Assembly (NCBI RefSeq): GCF_001042715.1
Contig: NZ_CP009687.1
Coordinates: forward strand, 1,789,418-1,853,417
Direction: 5' to 3'
Source of the DNA: Clostridium aceticum
Lineage (GTDB): Bacteria > Bacillota > Clostridia > Peptostreptococcales > Natronincolaceae
Length of the DNA stretch: 64,000 nucleotides
The position numbers and the translations under genes were made by a program. Numbering within the stretch: the first letter of the stretch is position 1; every line of letters begins with the position of its first letter. The notes beneath the pieces are model-generated. The model saw nothing but the letters and a program-made list of their open reading frames with translations, ran no database searches and was not told where the DNA came from. Positions 11,094 through 21,694 of this stretch are shown in pieces.

Positions 11094-12857
11094 TTGGAAA
11101 AGTGGATGGTGAGAAGTACAAAAGTAGACTTTAAAAAGATATCTAAAGATTTGGGAATAAGTCAAGTTTTATGTAGGATATTGGTGAATAGAGGTGTAAA
11201 AAACTATGAAGATATTCAGCGATTTCTCTATCCAAATCTAGAAACATTATATGATCCCAAGGATATGAAGGATATAGAAAAGGCTGTACAAATCGTAACA
11301 AATAAAATATTACATAATAAGAAAATTCAGATTATAGGGGATTATGACGTAGATGGGATTATAAGCACCTACATCCTATACATATCCTTATTAGAATGTG
11401 GAGCAGATGTTAGTTATGAAATACCTGATAGAGTTAACGATGGTTATGGCATAAATAAAAAAATTATTGAAAATGCTAAAAATATGGGTGTAGATACCAT
11501 TATCACCTGTGATAATGGTATCTCAGCTTTAGCACAGATAGCGTATGCCAAGGAATTAGGCTTAACAGTAATTGTGACGGATCATCATGATATTCCCTTT
11601 GAATGTGACGATGAAGGTAATAGAACCTTCTTAGCTTCGCAGGCGGATGCGATTATAAACCCTAAGCAGATAGAATGTAGCTATCCTTTTAAAAGTTTAT
11701 GTGGAGCAGGGGTTGCTTTTAAATTTATTGAGGCTTTATTTGATGTGATGGGGATGGCCAAACAACAAGTTCATAAACTAATGGAATTTGTAGCTATTGC
11801 TACTGTTTGTGATGTAGTGGACTTAGTTGATGAAAATAGGGTGTTTGTAAAAAGTGGCCTTGAAATTTTACAAAAATCACAAAACATTGGTTTAAGGGCT
11901 TTAATCAATGAAACTGCTTTAGGGAAGAAAAAGCTTACGGTTTATGCACTGGGCTTTGTAATTGGTCCATGCCTAAATGCATCTGGTAGATTGGATACTG
12001 CTAAAAAAGGTCTAGAATTACTGCTTGCTGATAGTGAAGAAAAAGCACAACTACTTGCAAAAGAACTATATAAACTCAATGAAGAAAGAAAGCATATGAC
12101 CTTAAATGGTGTAGAAAGTGCGATAGAGACAGTAGAAAACATGAATTACAAGAAGGATAAAGTTTTTGTGATTTATCAGCCAGAAATTCACGAAAGTATT
12201 GCTGGAATTATAGCAGGGAGAATAAAAGATAAGTACAATGTTCCAACGATACTTTTAACAAATGCTGAAGAGGGTGTAAAAGGTTCTGGAAGGTCTATTG
12301 ACAAGTATAATATGTTTGAAGAATTGTTACAATGTAAAGATCTGCTTACTAAGTTTGGTGGGCATCCAATGGCGGCAGGTTTGTCTTTAGAAGCCGCTAA
12401 CATCGAGGCTTTAAGAGAGAAATTAAATAAGCAAACTCTTTTGACAGAAGATGACTTGATTCAAAAGATCTATATTGATATACCCTTACCCTTAGAATAT
12501 GTTTCCTTTGACTTAGTAGAAGATCTTCAGCGATTAGAACCCTTTGGCAAAGGGAATAGTAAACCTTTATTTGCTGTAAAAAATGTAAGTGTAAAAAAGG
12601 CTATGGTTTTAGGAGCCAAAAATCATGTACTAAAGCTTATTTTGATGGATCAGCGAGGTAAACCAATAGAGGGGATATACTTTGGTGATATTGAAGGGTT
12701 TAAGATAGATATGATCAACAAATTTGGAGCTGAGGAACTAGAAAAAATACTTCAAGGGGTATCTAATAACGTAAAGCTGGACATCATCTTTACTCCTGCA
12801 ATAAACGAATATATGGGGAATAGATCTCTACAGATACAAATTCAAAACTATCGATAG
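11094..12857 (+). CDS. recJ: Single-stranded-DNA-specific exonuclease RecJ
   Basis: A 587-residue DHH-family nuclease with metal motifs IIGDYDVDGIIS, ITCDNGI, VTDHHDIP and the DHHA1 signature GSGRSIDKYNMFEELLQC ... FGGHPMAAGLSLE. RecJ degrades ssDNA 5' to 3' in recombination and repair. It may start at the TTG 11094, close to AGGGGGA, or at ATG 11106 with the same RBS at a longer spacing. The stop codon TAG lies inside a palindromic repeat (12852-12984), suggesting an insertion at the very end of the gene. Confidence 0.95.
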   Translation: MEKWMVRSTKVDFKKISKDLGISQVLCRILVNRGVKNYEDIQRFLYPNLETLYDPKDMKDIEKAVQIVTNKILHNKKIQIIGDYDVDGIISTYILYISLLECGADVSYEIPDRVNDGYGINKKIIENAKNMGVDTIITCDNGISALAQIAYAKELGLTVIVTDHHDIPFECDDEGNRTFLASQADAIINPKQIECSYPFKSLCGAGVAFKFIEALFDVMGMAKQQVHKLMEFVAIATVCDVVDLVDENRVFVKSGLEILQKSQNIGLRALINETALGKKKLTVYALGFVIGPCLNASGRLDTAKKGLELLLADSEEKAQLLAKELYKLNEERKHMTLNGVESAIETVENMNYKKDKVFVIYQPEIHESIAGIIAGRIKDKYNVPTILLTNAEEGVKGSGRSIDKYNMFEELLQCKDLLTKFGGHPMAAGLSLEAANIEALREKLNKQTLLTEDDLIQKIYIDIPLPLEYVSFDLVEDLQRLEPFGKGNSKPLFAVKNVSVKKAMVLGAKNHVLKLILMDQRGKPIEGIYFGDIEGFKIDMINKFGAEELEKILQGVSNNVKLDIIFTPAINEYMGNRSLQIQIQNYR

Positions 12858-12984
12858 AAACCGATGATGATCCTTAAACCTGAGGCTCTGTTAAATACTA
12901 TTGTTGATTTTTAGTTAGATAATTATAGTAACAGCCGATGAAGGATTTGTCATCCTGAAGGAACTGAAGGATCTTGGTTTCTAT
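12852..12984. repeat. Palindromic repeat at the recJ 3' end (divergent member of the dispersed family)
   Basis: The ends GATAGAAACC (12852-12861) and GGTTTCTATC (12975-12984) are perfect 10-bp inverted repeats. The interior carries GTCATCCTGAAGG and GAAGGATCTTGG, the core also seen at about 35715, 51205 and 56860. It is a short non-coding element of MITE-like form. The remaining DNA up to apt (13166) is AT-rich with no further structure I can support. Confidence 0.6.
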
Positions 12985-13165
12985 CTTTGATAGAACTAAA
13001 TATTAAAAAAGATGAAAATTATGGTATTAAGTACCTATAGTTATCAATACAAATATTGATAAAATTCGATATAAAATATATAATAGTATTATTGCATAAA
13101 ATCTATTTTTGGAAAAAGAATTATTTACATACTATTAGCGGTTGATATTCAAGGAGGTAGGAAAA

Positions 13166-13684
13166 ATGGATTTATCTAAAAAAATAAGAGAAGTACAAGA
13201 CTTTCCCAAAGAGGGCATTAATTTTAAAGATATTACCACTTTGCTTCAAGATAAAGATGCCTTTCAATATATGGTGAATGAACTATGTGATCAATTGAAG
13301 GATTTAGATATAGATATTGTTATAGGACCGGAATCTAGAGGATTTTTAGTAGGTGCTCCCGTTGCCTATAAAATAGGAGCAGGATTTGTTCCAGTGAGAA
13401 AGCCTGGAAAATTGCCCTACGAAACGATGCGTCATGAGTATCAGCTAGAATATGGTTCAGATGCTTTAGAGATACACAAGGATGCTATTCAGCCGGGACA
13501 AAAAGTAGCGATTTTAGATGATCTATTAGCAACAGGAGGAACTGTATTAGCTACTGCAAAATTAGTGGAGGCTTTAGGAGGAGAAGTGGTATCTATCAAT
13601 TTTTTGATAGAACTAGTCTTTTTAAATGGAAGAAGCGTATTGAAACCGTATAACATTAAAGCATTAGTAAGCTATGATGCATAG
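13166..13684 (+). CDS. apt: Adenine phosphoribosyltransferase
   Basis: A 172-residue salvage enzyme making AMP from adenine and PRPP in the cytoplasm. The start at 13166 (MDLSKKIREVQDFPKEG) follows AAGGAGG; the upstream in-frame ATG at 13142 has no RBS. Motifs include FKDITTLL, GPESRGFLVGAPVAYK and the PRPP loop VAILDDLLATGGT. The recJ-apt-relA order is conserved in Firmicutes and links purine salvage with (p)ppGpp metabolism. Confidence 0.97.
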   Translation: MDLSKKIREVQDFPKEGINFKDITTLLQDKDAFQYMVNELCDQLKDLDIDIVIGPESRGFLVGAPVAYKIGAGFVPVRKPGKLPYETMRHEYQLEYGSDALEIHKDAIQPGQKVAILDDLLATGGTVLATAKLVEALGGEVVSINFLIELVFLNGRSVLKPYNIKALVSYDA

Positions 13685-13739
13685 GGAGAAGTATTCATAA
13701 GACTATTCAATAATGCTGCTGAAGAGGGTGATATAAGTG

Positions 13740-15908
13740 ATGTTAGAAAATTTAATAGCAATGATCGAAGAATATAACCCTCAGTGTGATGTAGAGCTTA
13801 TTATAAAGGCATACAACTTTGCAGAAAGTGCACATGCAGGGCAATTTAGAAGATCAGGGGAAAGATACTTCATTCATCCTGTTGAAGTAGCTAAGATATT
13901 AGTTGAATTGCAGATGGATAGTACAACTATTGTTGCTGGATTACTTCACGATGTTATTGAAGACACGAGTTATGGCTACGAAAAAATAAGAGCAGAATTC
14001 GGTGAAGAAATAGCTGAATTAGTAGATGGCGTTACTAAGTTAACCCGACTTTCCTTTGAATCAAAAGAGGAAAGGCAAGCAGAAAACTTAAGAAAAATGT
14101 TTATAGCAATGGCAAAGGATATCAGAGTGATCCTTATTAAACTAGCAGATAGACTGCATAACATGAGGACGCTAAAATATCAGACAGATGAAAAGAAAAA
14201 GGAAAAAGCCCTTGAAACTTTAGAAATCTTTGCTCCTATTGCACATCGGTTAGGGATCTCAAGGATAAAATGGGAGTTAGAGGATCTATGTTTAAGATAT
14301 ATTGACCCAGAAGGCTATTATGACTTGGTTGAAAAAGTAGCCAAAAAAAGAAAAGATAGAGAAGACTTTATTAACCATGTAATAAAAGAGCTAAAAGGCA
14401 AATTAAGAGAATTTGATATTGAAAACGAAATTTCTGGTAGACCAAAGCACTTCTATAGTATTTATCGAAAAATGACCTATCAGGGCAAATCTTTTGATGA
14501 GATCTTTGACTTTTTAGCAGTAAGGATTTTGGTAGATAATTTAAAAGACTGTTATGGGGTTTTAGGTGTTGTACATACTATGTGGAAGCCTATACCTGGC
14601 AGGTTCAAGGATTATATAGCAATGCCAAAACCTAATATGTACCAGTCCTTACATACTACAGTGATAGGTCCTAAGGGAGAGCCTTTTGAAATACAAATTA
14701 GAACATGGGAGATGCACCAAATTGCTGAATATGGTATTGCTGCCCATTGGAAATATAAAGAAAACAAGATTACTGATAAACAAGCAAATATTGATGATAA
14801 GCTGGTTTGGCTAAGACAAATGTTGGAATGGGAGAAGGAGACAAAAGACCCTAGAGAATTTATGGAGTCTTTAAAAATCGACCTTTTCACCAATGAGGTT
14901 TTTGTTTTTACTCCAAAGGGTAAAGTAATTAATCTGCCAACAGGATCTACACCTATTGATTTTGCCTACAAAATTCACTCAGACATAGGTAACAAATGTG
15001 TTGGTGCTAAAGTAGACGGAAGAATGGTACCCATTGATTATAAATTGAAAAACGGAAATATTGTAGAAGTCTTAACATCAGGACATAGTAATGGTCCCAG
15101 TAGAGATTGGTTAAAGATAGTAAAGAGTTCCCAGGCCAAGACAAAAATTAAACAATGGTTTAAAAAAGAGCGTAGGGAAGAAAACGTAAGTAGAGGAAAA
15201 GAAGTTCTAGAGAAGGAAGTAAAACGTCAAGGATTAAATGTTGCGGAAGCTTTGCAGATAAAACTACTGAATAACGTTGCTAAAAAACTAAGCCTAAGTA
15301 ACGAAGAGGATTTATATGCCGCTATTGGATACGGGGGAATTACCCTTACACAAGTGGTACCTAAAATAAAAGATATCATAAAAAAAGAAAATCCTGTTCC
15401 TCAAGAGGTGCAAGATAAAGAAATACCTAGAAATGTGGAAAATAGAAACAAGTCTAAGCGAAGTCAAGGGGTAAAGGTGAAGGGCATCGACAACATCATG
15501 GTACGTTTTTCCCGCTGCTGTAATCCTGTTCCTGGTGATGAAATCGTAGGATATATTACTAGAGGACGTGGGGTTTCTATCCATAGAAAAGACTGTCCTA
15601 ATTTATTAGGAAATGATGAAATAACAGAGCGCTTTATAGGTGTAGAATGGGATGTAGGTAAACCTATTTCCTTCCAAGTAGAAATTCAAATCAAAGCAGC
15701 GGACCGAAAAGGATTGCTTTCAGAATTAACACATGTTTTATCGGAGGGAAAAGTAACTGTAAATGCTTTAAATGCCAGAACAAATAAAGAAAAAATAGCC
15801 GTTCTTAATTTGATATTAGAAGTGACTAGCATTGAGGACCTAAGTAAGCTGATGGAAAAATTAAAGCGAGTTAAAGGGGTTTTAGATGTATTTAGAGTAA
15901 TTACCTAA
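13740..15908 (+). CDS. relA: Bifunctional (p)ppGpp synthetase/hydrolase
   Basis: A 722-residue Rel protein with all domains in order. The HD hydrolase comes first ([22 protein letters not shown], about residues 40-150), then the synthetase ([36 protein letters not shown], about 230-350), TGS ([23 protein letters not shown], about 385-445), a conserved Cys/zinc-finger region ([22 protein letters not shown]) and a C-terminal ACT domain. The intact HD motif supports both synthesis and hydrolysis, as expected for a sole Firmicute Rel. GTG 13737 is an alternative start. It lies in an apt-rel-dtd unit. Confidence 0.96.
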   Translation: MLENLIAMIEEYNPQCDVELIIKAYNFAESAHAGQFRRSGERYFIHPVEVAKILVELQMDSTTIVAGLLHDVIEDTSYGYEKIRAEFGEEIAELVDGVTKLTRLSFESKEERQAENLRKMFIAMAKDIRVILIKLADRLHNMRTLKYQTDEKKKEKALETLEIFAPIAHRLGISRIKWELEDLCLRYIDPEGYYDLVEKVAKKRKDREDFINHVIKELKGKLREFDIENEISGRPKHFYSIYRKMTYQGKSFDEIFDFLAVRILVDNLKDCYGVLGVVHTMWKPIPGRFKDYIAMPKPNMYQSLHTTVIGPKGEPFEIQIRTWEMHQIAEYGIAAHWKYKENKITDKQANIDDKLVWLRQMLEWEKETKDPREFMESLKIDLFTNEVFVFTPKGKVINLPTGSTPIDFAYKIHSDIGNKCVGAKVDGRMVPIDYKLKNGNIVEVLTSGHSNGPSRDWLKIVKSSQAKTKIKQWFKKERREENVSRGKEVLEKEVKRQGLNVAEALQIKLLNNVAKKLSLSNEEDLYAAIGYGGITLTQVVPKIKDIIKKENPVPQEVQDKEIPRNVENRNKSKRSQGVKVKGIDNIMVRFSRCCNPVPGDEIVGYITRGRGVSIHRKDCPNLLGNDEITERFIGVEWDVGKPISFQVEIQIKAADRKGLLSELTHVLSEGKVTVNALNARTNKEKIAVLNLILEVTSIEDLSKLMEKLKRVKGVLDVFRVIT

Positions 15909-15922
15909 TAAAGGAGGACATT

Positions 15923-16372
15923 ATGAGAGCAGTTATACAGAGGATCCGTGACGGTAAAGTGACAGTGGAAGAGAAGATAACAGGAGAAATCGAAAAAGGC
16001 TTGCTGGTATACTTAGGTGTAGCACATGGAGATACCATGGAAGATATAAAATATATGGTAGAAAAGATCATTAACCTAAGAATCTTTGAAGATGAAAATG
16101 AAAAAATGAATTTATCCTTACTAGATGTTGCAGGACAGTTACTAGTGGTTTCTCAATTCACCCTTATGGGAGATTGTAGAAAGGGTAGAAGACCTAGTTT
16201 TATCGAAGCAGGAAAACCAGAAGATGCGGAGAAGCTATATGAAGATTTTGTGAACTATTGTAGACAGCAGGGAGTTGAAGTAGCTACAGGTGTATTTCAA
16301 ACCCATATGATGGTACACTCTGTGAATGATGGTCCTGTTACGATGTTGCTAGACAGTAAGAAAACTTTTTAA
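15923..16372 (+). CDS. dtd: D-aminoacyl-tRNA deacylase
   Basis: A 149-residue protein of standard Dtd length, starting [18 protein letters not shown] after AAGGAGG. Catalytic motifs [17 protein letters not shown] and [11 protein letters not shown] are present. It hydrolyses D-amino acids from mischarged tRNA. It lies 14 nt after rel and 17 nt before the metallo-hydrolase, so the three are probably co-transcribed. It may be useful in an organism that handles D-ornithine and D-alanine, but that link is speculative. Confidence 0.96.
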   Translation: MRAVIQRIRDGKVTVEEKITGEIEKGLLVYLGVAHGDTMEDIKYMVEKIINLRIFEDENEKMNLSLLDVAGQLLVVSQFTLMGDCRKGRRPSFIEAGKPEDAEKLYEDFVNYCRQQGVEVATGVFQTHMMVHSVNDGPVTMLLDSKKTF

Positions 16373-16389
16373 GGGAAAGGAGATTAACG

Positions 16390-17010
16390 ATGATTTTAGA
16401 AAGACTATCCGTTGGTGTTTATGGAGCAAACTGTTATATTATAGGAGATGAAAAAAACAATGAGGCAGCAGTTGTTGACCCAGGTGGAGATGCTGATGAA
16501 ATTCTGAAGGTACTAAAGGAGAAGGAATTGCATTTAAAATACATTCTATTGACCCACGGGCATGGAGATCATATTGGAGGATTAAAAGAACTCAAGGAAA
16601 AAACAAATGCACCTGTTTATATACATGAAAAAGATCATGCTATGTTGCAGGATAGCAATAAAAACTTTTCCTCTAGAATGGGAGGACCAGTGGTAGAAAT
16701 GGCAGCAGATCAATTTTTGGAAGAAGGACACTCGTTAAGTCTAGGAGAATTAACATTAGAAATCATCCATACCCCAGGACATACCCAAGGGTGCGTCTGT
16801 ATACATATAGGAAATGTAGTTCTTACAGGAGATACATTGTTCGCAAACTCTATAGGCAGAACAGACTTAGAAGGCGGAAATCATCAACAAATTATTCAGT
16901 CTATCAAGGAAAAACTAATGACTTTAGATGAAAATACAACAGTTTTTCCAGGACATGGACCCGCTACAAAGATTGGGGTAGAGAAAACTACAAATCCGTA
17001 TATCAGATAA
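16390..17010 (+). CDS. MBL-fold metallo-hydrolase (glyoxalase II-like)
   Basis: A 206-residue metallo-beta-lactamase-fold protein beginning MILERLSVGVYGANCYIIGD. The zinc-binding motif THGHGDHIGG, then HTPGHTQGC, GDTLFANSIGRTDL and the terminal FPGHGP are all intact. Short YcbL/YqgX-like members with this layout hydrolyse thioesters such as S-lactoylglutathione in vitro; the physiological substrate is uncertain. It follows dtd closely and precedes hemZ, a gene order common in Clostridia. Confidence 0.92.
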   Translation: MILERLSVGVYGANCYIIGDEKNNEAAVVDPGGDADEILKVLKEKELHLKYILLTHGHGDHIGGLKELKEKTNAPVYIHEKDHAMLQDSNKNFSSRMGGPVVEMAADQFLEEGHSLSLGELTLEIIHTPGHTQGCVCIHIGNVVLTGDTLFANSIGRTDLEGGNHQQIIQSIKEKLMTLDENTTVFPGHGPATKIGVEKTTNPYIR

Positions 17011-17085
17011 GGAATAAAGTATATTCCTAAAAAGTAAAGGTGATACTAGCTTTAAAAAAGAAATTTTTAGCAGGAGTTCATTTAA

Positions 17086-18561
17086 ATGATTAAAGTCATG
17101 TTGATTGGTCATAACTATGATTATGAAGTAAAAGAACTATTAAAATTGTTTTATGAGGCAGAAGATATTGTTATCTTACATAGTGAAAATTCTCTTGATT
17201 TTGACATAGAAGAAGATCATATTATAAGCAAAATAGTGACACAAGAGTCCCTAATTGCAGTAAATACTGAGGTGAGAATAAATAATAACATTACTTCTCT
17301 TGAAAAATCTTCTCTAGTAGAGGGAAGTCCAGAGGAGATAAAAAAAGTCGCAAAGTATCTTATTAAAGCTTCTATTTTTGAGCTTTTGCAAAAAGAAAAG
17401 AAAAAAAAACTCCTATGGGGCTTTTTAACAGGAATACGTCCCACGAAAATTGTGCATGAGTTGATGGAAAAAGGTAAGCAAGATCAAGAAATTATTAGAA
17501 AACTTACAGAAGATTACTTTATTGTTAAAGAAAAAGCATTATTGCTATTAGAGGTTGCAAAAATAGAACATGCATATATTTACCCTATAAACCAAAATAA
17601 AGTAAGTATTTATATTAGTATTCCTTTTTGTCCTACAAGATGTATATACTGCTCTTTTCCCTCTAATCCATTAGATCAATTTAACAAATATGTTGATGAT
17701 TATATAGAGGCTTTATGTAAAGAAATCAGAGGTACAGCTGAACTGCTAAATAAACAAAAAAAATATATTGAGACGATTTATATTGGCGGAGGTACGCCTA
17801 CAACATTAAATATAGAACAATTTTCTAAGTTGTTTGATGAAATTACTTTGTCTTTTGATCTATCAAACCTAAAGGAATTTACTGTAGAGGCAGGACGACC
17901 AGATACAATTGATAGGGAAAAATTATCCTTCTTAAAAAGAAATGGTGTAACACGAATTAGTATAAATCCTCAAACAATGAATGATTGTACCTTAAAGGAA
18001 ATAGGAAGAAGTCATTCTGTATCCCAAACCGTAGAAGCATACCAATTAGCAAGAGAAGTAGGTTTTGACAATATAAATATGGATATCATCATTGGTTTGC
18101 CAGGAGAAAACCTTCAAATGCTTCGAAATACTATGGAGGAAATTATGAAACTTGCTCCTAGTAATTTAACAGTACATACTTTAGCCATCAAAAATGCTTC
18201 TAAGCTAAAGGAACAGCAGAGACAGCAAAGTCAAGAAAATCCTGAAATAATAAAAATGCTAGGGATGACAGAAGGATACGCAAGACAGATGGGATTGCGT
18301 CCTTATTATATGTATAGACAAAAACATATGGTAGGAAACTTAGAAAACATAGGTTACGCTAAAGCAGGGTTTGAATGTATCTACAATATTCAAATTATGG
18401 AGGAAAAACAAACCATTATAGCTGTAGGAGCGGGGGCTGTATCAAAGGTTGTATTTCCTAAGGAAAATCGTTTAGAAAGAGTGCCTAATATTAAGAACCT
18501 AGAACAGTATATAGAACGTGTAGACGAGATGATAACAAGAAAGAAAAAACAGTTGATTTAG
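17086..18561 (+). CDS. hemZ: Coproporphyrinogen III dehydrogenase HemZ
   Basis: A 491-residue HemZ-type, HemN-like radical SAM enzyme. About 165 N-terminal residues precede the SAM domain, which carries SIPFCPTRCIYCSFPS (CxxxCxxC plus the family's extra Cys-containing loop), IYIGGGTPTTL, RISINPQTMN and NINMDIIIGLPGE. It is annotated as an oxygen-independent coproporphyrinogen oxidase, although related clostridial proteins may act on other substrates. The neighbours (rel, dtd, MBL, aspS) match those in other Clostridia. Confidence 0.92.
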   Translation: MIKVMLIGHNYDYEVKELLKLFYEAEDIVILHSENSLDFDIEEDHIISKIVTQESLIAVNTEVRINNNITSLEKSSLVEGSPEEIKKVAKYLIKASIFELLQKEKKKKLLWGFLTGIRPTKIVHELMEKGKQDQEIIRKLTEDYFIVKEKALLLLEVAKIEHAYIYPINQNKVSIYISIPFCPTRCIYCSFPSNPLDQFNKYVDDYIEALCKEIRGTAELLNKQKKYIETIYIGGGTPTTLNIEQFSKLFDEITLSFDLSNLKEFTVEAGRPDTIDREKLSFLKRNGVTRISINPQTMNDCTLKEIGRSHSVSQTVEAYQLAREVGFDNINMDIIIGLPGENLQMLRNTMEEIMKLAPSNLTVHTLAIKNASKLKEQQRQQSQENPEIIKMLGMTEGYARQMGLRPYYMYRQKHMVGNLENIGYAKAGFECIYNIQIMEEKQTIIAVGAGAVSKVVFPKENRLERVPNIKNLEQYIERVDEMITRKKKQLI

Positions 18562-18574
18562 AGGAGATGGGAAA

Positions 18575-20347
18575 ATGATTTCAAAGATGCTAAAGAGAAC
18601 CCATATGTGTGGTACCTTGAAGGGTGAAAATATAGGAGAAAATGTAATTTTAAGTGGATGGGTCCAAAAAAGAAGAGATTTAGGAGGACTTATTTTTGTT
18701 GATTTAAGAGATCGATCCGGATTAATACAAATTGTTTTTGATAAAGATATCTCACAGGAAGCCTTTGCTAAAGCAGAAACATTAGGATCTGAGTATGTGA
18801 TAAATATACAAGGCAAGGTTTATAAGAGACAATCGATTAACCCTAATCTGCCTACTGGAGAAATTGAAATATTTGCAGAAGAGTTACAAATACTAAGCAC
18901 TGCTGAAACACCACCTATTTATATTAAAGATGACGATGATGTTTCAGAAAGTCTAAGATTGAAATATAGATACTTGGATTTAAGAAAACCTTCCATGCAA
19001 AAGAACTTGATTTTTAGATCAAAAGTGGCTAATGTTGTTAGAAATTTTTTAGCTGAGGAGGGTTTTATAGAAATAGAAACCCCTATGCTGACAAAGCCTA
19101 CGCCAGAAGGTGCTAGGGATTACTTAGTACCTAGCAGGGTAAATCCTGGAAAGTTCTTTGCTTTACCACAGTCTCCACAACTGTTTAAACAATTATTGAT
19201 GGTTTCTGGTATGGAGAGATATTTTCAGATTGTAAAATGTTTTAGAGATGAAGACTTAAGGGCAGATCGACAACCAGAGTTTACACAAATTGACTGTGAA
19301 ATGTCCTTTGTTGATATAGAAGATATTATAGAAGTAAACGAAAGATTACTAAAGAAGGTTTTTCAAGAGACCCTAGATATTACAATAGAGCTACCGATTC
19401 AAAGAATTAGCTATAAAGAGGCTATGGAAAGATATGGATCAGATAAACCAGATATACGATTTGGTTTTGAACTAGTAGATGTTTCTGAAATTGTAAAAAA
19501 TTGCGGGTTTAAAGTATTTTCTGCTGCAATAGAAAATAAAGGTGCAGTAAAAGCTATTAATATTGCAGGTCATGGTGATAAATTCAGCAGAAAAGATATT
19601 ACTGCTCTTGAAGATATAGCCAAAACCTATGGTGCAAAAGGGCTTGCTTGGATAAAGGTGACAGAGGAAGGTATTACATCTCCTATCGCAAAGTTTTTTA
19701 CAGAAGAAGAGATGAAGGAAATTTTACAAAAAACCAATGGGAAAGTTGGGGACTTGTTACTATTTGTAGCAGATAAATTTGAAGTGGTTTATGATGCACT
19801 AGGTCACTTAAGACTTGAGGCTGCAAAACGATTAAATTTATTGAACCCTGATGAATATAAGTTAGTATGGGTAACAGAGTTTCCATTACTAGAGCATGAT
19901 GAAGAGGAAAACCGCTATGTAGCAAAACATCATCCTTTTACATCCCCAATGGAAGAGGATCTTGAACTATTAGATACAGCACCAGAAAAAGTAAGAGCGA
20001 AGGCCTATGATATTGTACTAAATGGTCACGAAATTGGCGGAGGCAGCATTAGGATTTACTCTACTGAGGTACAACAAAAGATGTTTGAGGTTTTAGGTTT
20101 TAGTCAGGAAGAAGCTTGGGAGAAGTTTGGATTCCTGCTAGAAGCTTTCAAGTATGGTACACCACCTCATGGGGGTATTGCTTATGGCCTAGATCGATTG
20201 GTGATGATTTTAGCACAGGAAGAAAATATTCGTCAAGTGATTGCTTTTCCAAAGACCCAAAATGCTACTTGTACCCTTACAAATGCACCATCTTATGCTG
20301 ATGAAAAACAACTCAAAGAGTTGAGTATAGAAGTTGAAACAAAATAA
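18575..20347 (+). CDS. aspS: Aspartyl-tRNA synthetase
   Basis: A 590-residue bacterial-type class II AspRS. The N-terminal OB fold is followed by motif 2 (FRDEDLRADRQPEFTQID), the bacterial GAD insertion (about residues 290-420) and motif 3 (GIAYGLDRLVMILA). It begins 13 nt after hemZ with AGAGGAG upstream. No T-box leader can fit in this short gap. A strong terminator follows at 20349. Confidence 0.97.
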   Translation: MISKMLKRTHMCGTLKGENIGENVILSGWVQKRRDLGGLIFVDLRDRSGLIQIVFDKDISQEAFAKAETLGSEYVINIQGKVYKRQSINPNLPTGEIEIFAEELQILSTAETPPIYIKDDDDVSESLRLKYRYLDLRKPSMQKNLIFRSKVANVVRNFLAEEGFIEIETPMLTKPTPEGARDYLVPSRVNPGKFFALPQSPQLFKQLLMVSGMERYFQIVKCFRDEDLRADRQPEFTQIDCEMSFVDIEDIIEVNERLLKKVFQETLDITIELPIQRISYKEAMERYGSDKPDIRFGFELVDVSEIVKNCGFKVFSAAIENKGAVKAINIAGHGDKFSRKDITALEDIAKTYGAKGLAWIKVTEEGITSPIAKFFTEEEMKEILQKTNGKVGDLLLFVADKFEVVYDALGHLRLEAAKRLNLLNPDEYKLVWVTEFPLLEHDEEENRYVAKHHPFTSPMEEDLELLDTAPEKVRAKAYDIVLNGHEIGGGSIRIYSTEVQQKMFEVLGFSQEEAWEKFGFLLEAFKYGTPPHGGIAYGLDRLVMILAQEENIRQVIAFPKTQNATCTLTNAPSYADEKQLKELSIEVETK

Positions 20348-20348
20348 T

Positions 20349-20385
20349 ACATAAAAGGAAAGGTCACAGACCTTTCCTTTTATGT
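20349..20385 (+). terminator. Intrinsic terminator of aspS
   Basis: A stem of at least 14 bp (20351-20364 with 20370-20383) begins 2 nt after the aspS stop and ends in TTTTATGTATTTT. Confidence 0.9.
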
Positions 20386-20582
20386 ATTTTAAAGTATAGC
20401 ATCCCACTATTTTCATTGGTAAAAATTCCCCATAAACGTTGCAATTTCAACGAAACTTCTGTAAAATGTTTTTATTGGGTACCGTCGATACAAACTATAG
20501 TGTTACATAATTTATAGCGAATATCAGAGGGTAGAAACCAACAGACAGAAAAATAAAGCACTCATTTAATGGAGGGATTGTG

Positions 20583-21524
20583 ATGAAAAAAAGTAAGACA
20601 GCAAGGAAAATCATCAGTTTCTTAGTAATGACAGTGGTGATCCTTACATCAGTAGGAATGACATTTGCTAATGATCCTGTAAGCTTCAATGATATTCAAG
20701 GCCATTGGGCAGAAGAGAGAATTATAGAATGGGCTGAAATGGAGGTTGTTAGAGGCTATGGTGATACATTTAAACCTGATAACAATATCACTAGAGCAGA
20801 GTTTATGTCTCTAATGAATAAAACCTTCTATGAGGACATGACGGAGGAAGAAATAGCACAGGCAGAAGTGTATTTAGCCGATGTAGATGCTGATAAGTGG
20901 TATGCACCTATTGTAGAGAAAGCAGTGGCAGCAGGATATATTTCTGGATATGGCGAAGGAATTATGAAGCCAGAAAACTTTATTACCCGTGAAGAAGTGG
21001 CAACTATCCTTAGCAAAATCTTTGAACTAGATCAGTCTCCTGAAGCTGTTGAAGTTTTTGCAGATACCGATACTATCTCTGATTGGGCTAAAGGACATGT
21101 AGGAGCTATTGTAGAAGTTCGTTTTATGACAGGATATACTGAAGGAACCACTAGAACCTTTAAAGGTAATAGCAATATTACTAGAGCAGAAGCTGTAGTT
21201 ACATTAGATAACGTTTTTACCAAGATTTTCGAAGATCTATTTGAGGGGATTTTTGATGGGGAATTTGAGGACCTATTTGAGGGAATTTTTGACGGTGATT
21301 ATGAAGACCTTTTAAATGAGATCTTTGGCAGTGATTATGAAGAAATTTTAAATGCAATTTTGAATGGGGATTTTGAAGAAATCTTTGCCAGATTTTTAAG
21401 TGGTGAGTTTGATGAAATCTTAAGTGAAATTCTTGGTGAAGATTATGAAGAGATTTTAAATGGAATTTCTCCAGAGGATTTTGATTTTCAAGAGGCTTTA
21501 TCAATGATGGAGACAATGTTTTAA
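20583..21524 (+). CDS. S-layer homology domain protein with acidic 12-residue repeats
   Basis: A 313-residue exported protein. A signal peptide (MKKSKTARKIISFLVMTVVI, cleavage near TFA-ND) is followed by three SLH domains (about residues 33-90, 95-150 and 155-212, with FNDIQGHWAEERI, GYGDTFKPDNNITRAEF and ISGYGEGIMKPENFITREE). SLH triplets bind secondary cell-wall polymers, so it should sit on the vegetative surface. The last third (nt 21234-21485) is seven 12-residue repeats of consensus [DE]-[IL]-[LF]-x-x-I-[FL]-x-G-[DE]-[FY]-[DE], with no basic residue except one Arg. The tail is not a family I recognise. GTG 20580 is an alternative start; the RBS is GGAGGG. It stands alone between terminators. 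Confidence 0.88.
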   Translation: MKKSKTARKIISFLVMTVVILTSVGMTFANDPVSFNDIQGHWAEERIIEWAEMEVVRGYGDTFKPDNNITRAEFMSLMNKTFYEDMTEEEIAQAEVYLADVDADKWYAPIVEKAVAAGYISGYGEGIMKPENFITREEVATILSKIFELDQSPEAVEVFADTDTISDWAKGHVGAIVEVRFMTGYTEGTTRTFKGNSNITRAEAVVTLDNVFTKIFEDLFEGIFDGEFEDLFEGIFDGDYEDLLNEIFGSDYEEILNAILNGDFEEIFARFLSGEFDEILSEILGEDYEEILNGISPEDFDFQEALSMMETMF

Positions 21525-21659
21525 TAAAAGCAAGATGAAAATCTTCTTGAAAGACTAAAATATCCCAGTTATATTTTAAATTAGCAAAGAACATAATAAA
21601 AATAAACCAATAAGTTTGTTTCAGCTAAGCCTAGAGAAAGTCTTATAAAGAATGATTCA

Positions 21660-21688
21660 TTGAAATGTTTTTTAAAATATGTTATGAT
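21660..21688 (+). promoter_or_regulatory. SigA-type promoter of the 6S RNA
   Basis: TTGAAA (21660-21665), a 17-nt spacer, then TATGAT (21683-21688). The predicted start near 21695 coincides with the beginning of the 6S RNA closing stem. Confidence 0.75.
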
Positions 21689-21694
21689 ATGAGT

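Noticed and set aside
18562-18574. A T-box leader of aspS
   Set aside because: The gap to hemZ is only 13 nt, and there is no T-box sequence upstream.
21217-21594. A 125-residue reverse ORF over the SLH repeats
   Set aside because: It is a shadow of the 12-residue repeats: periodic codons leave the antisense frame open.
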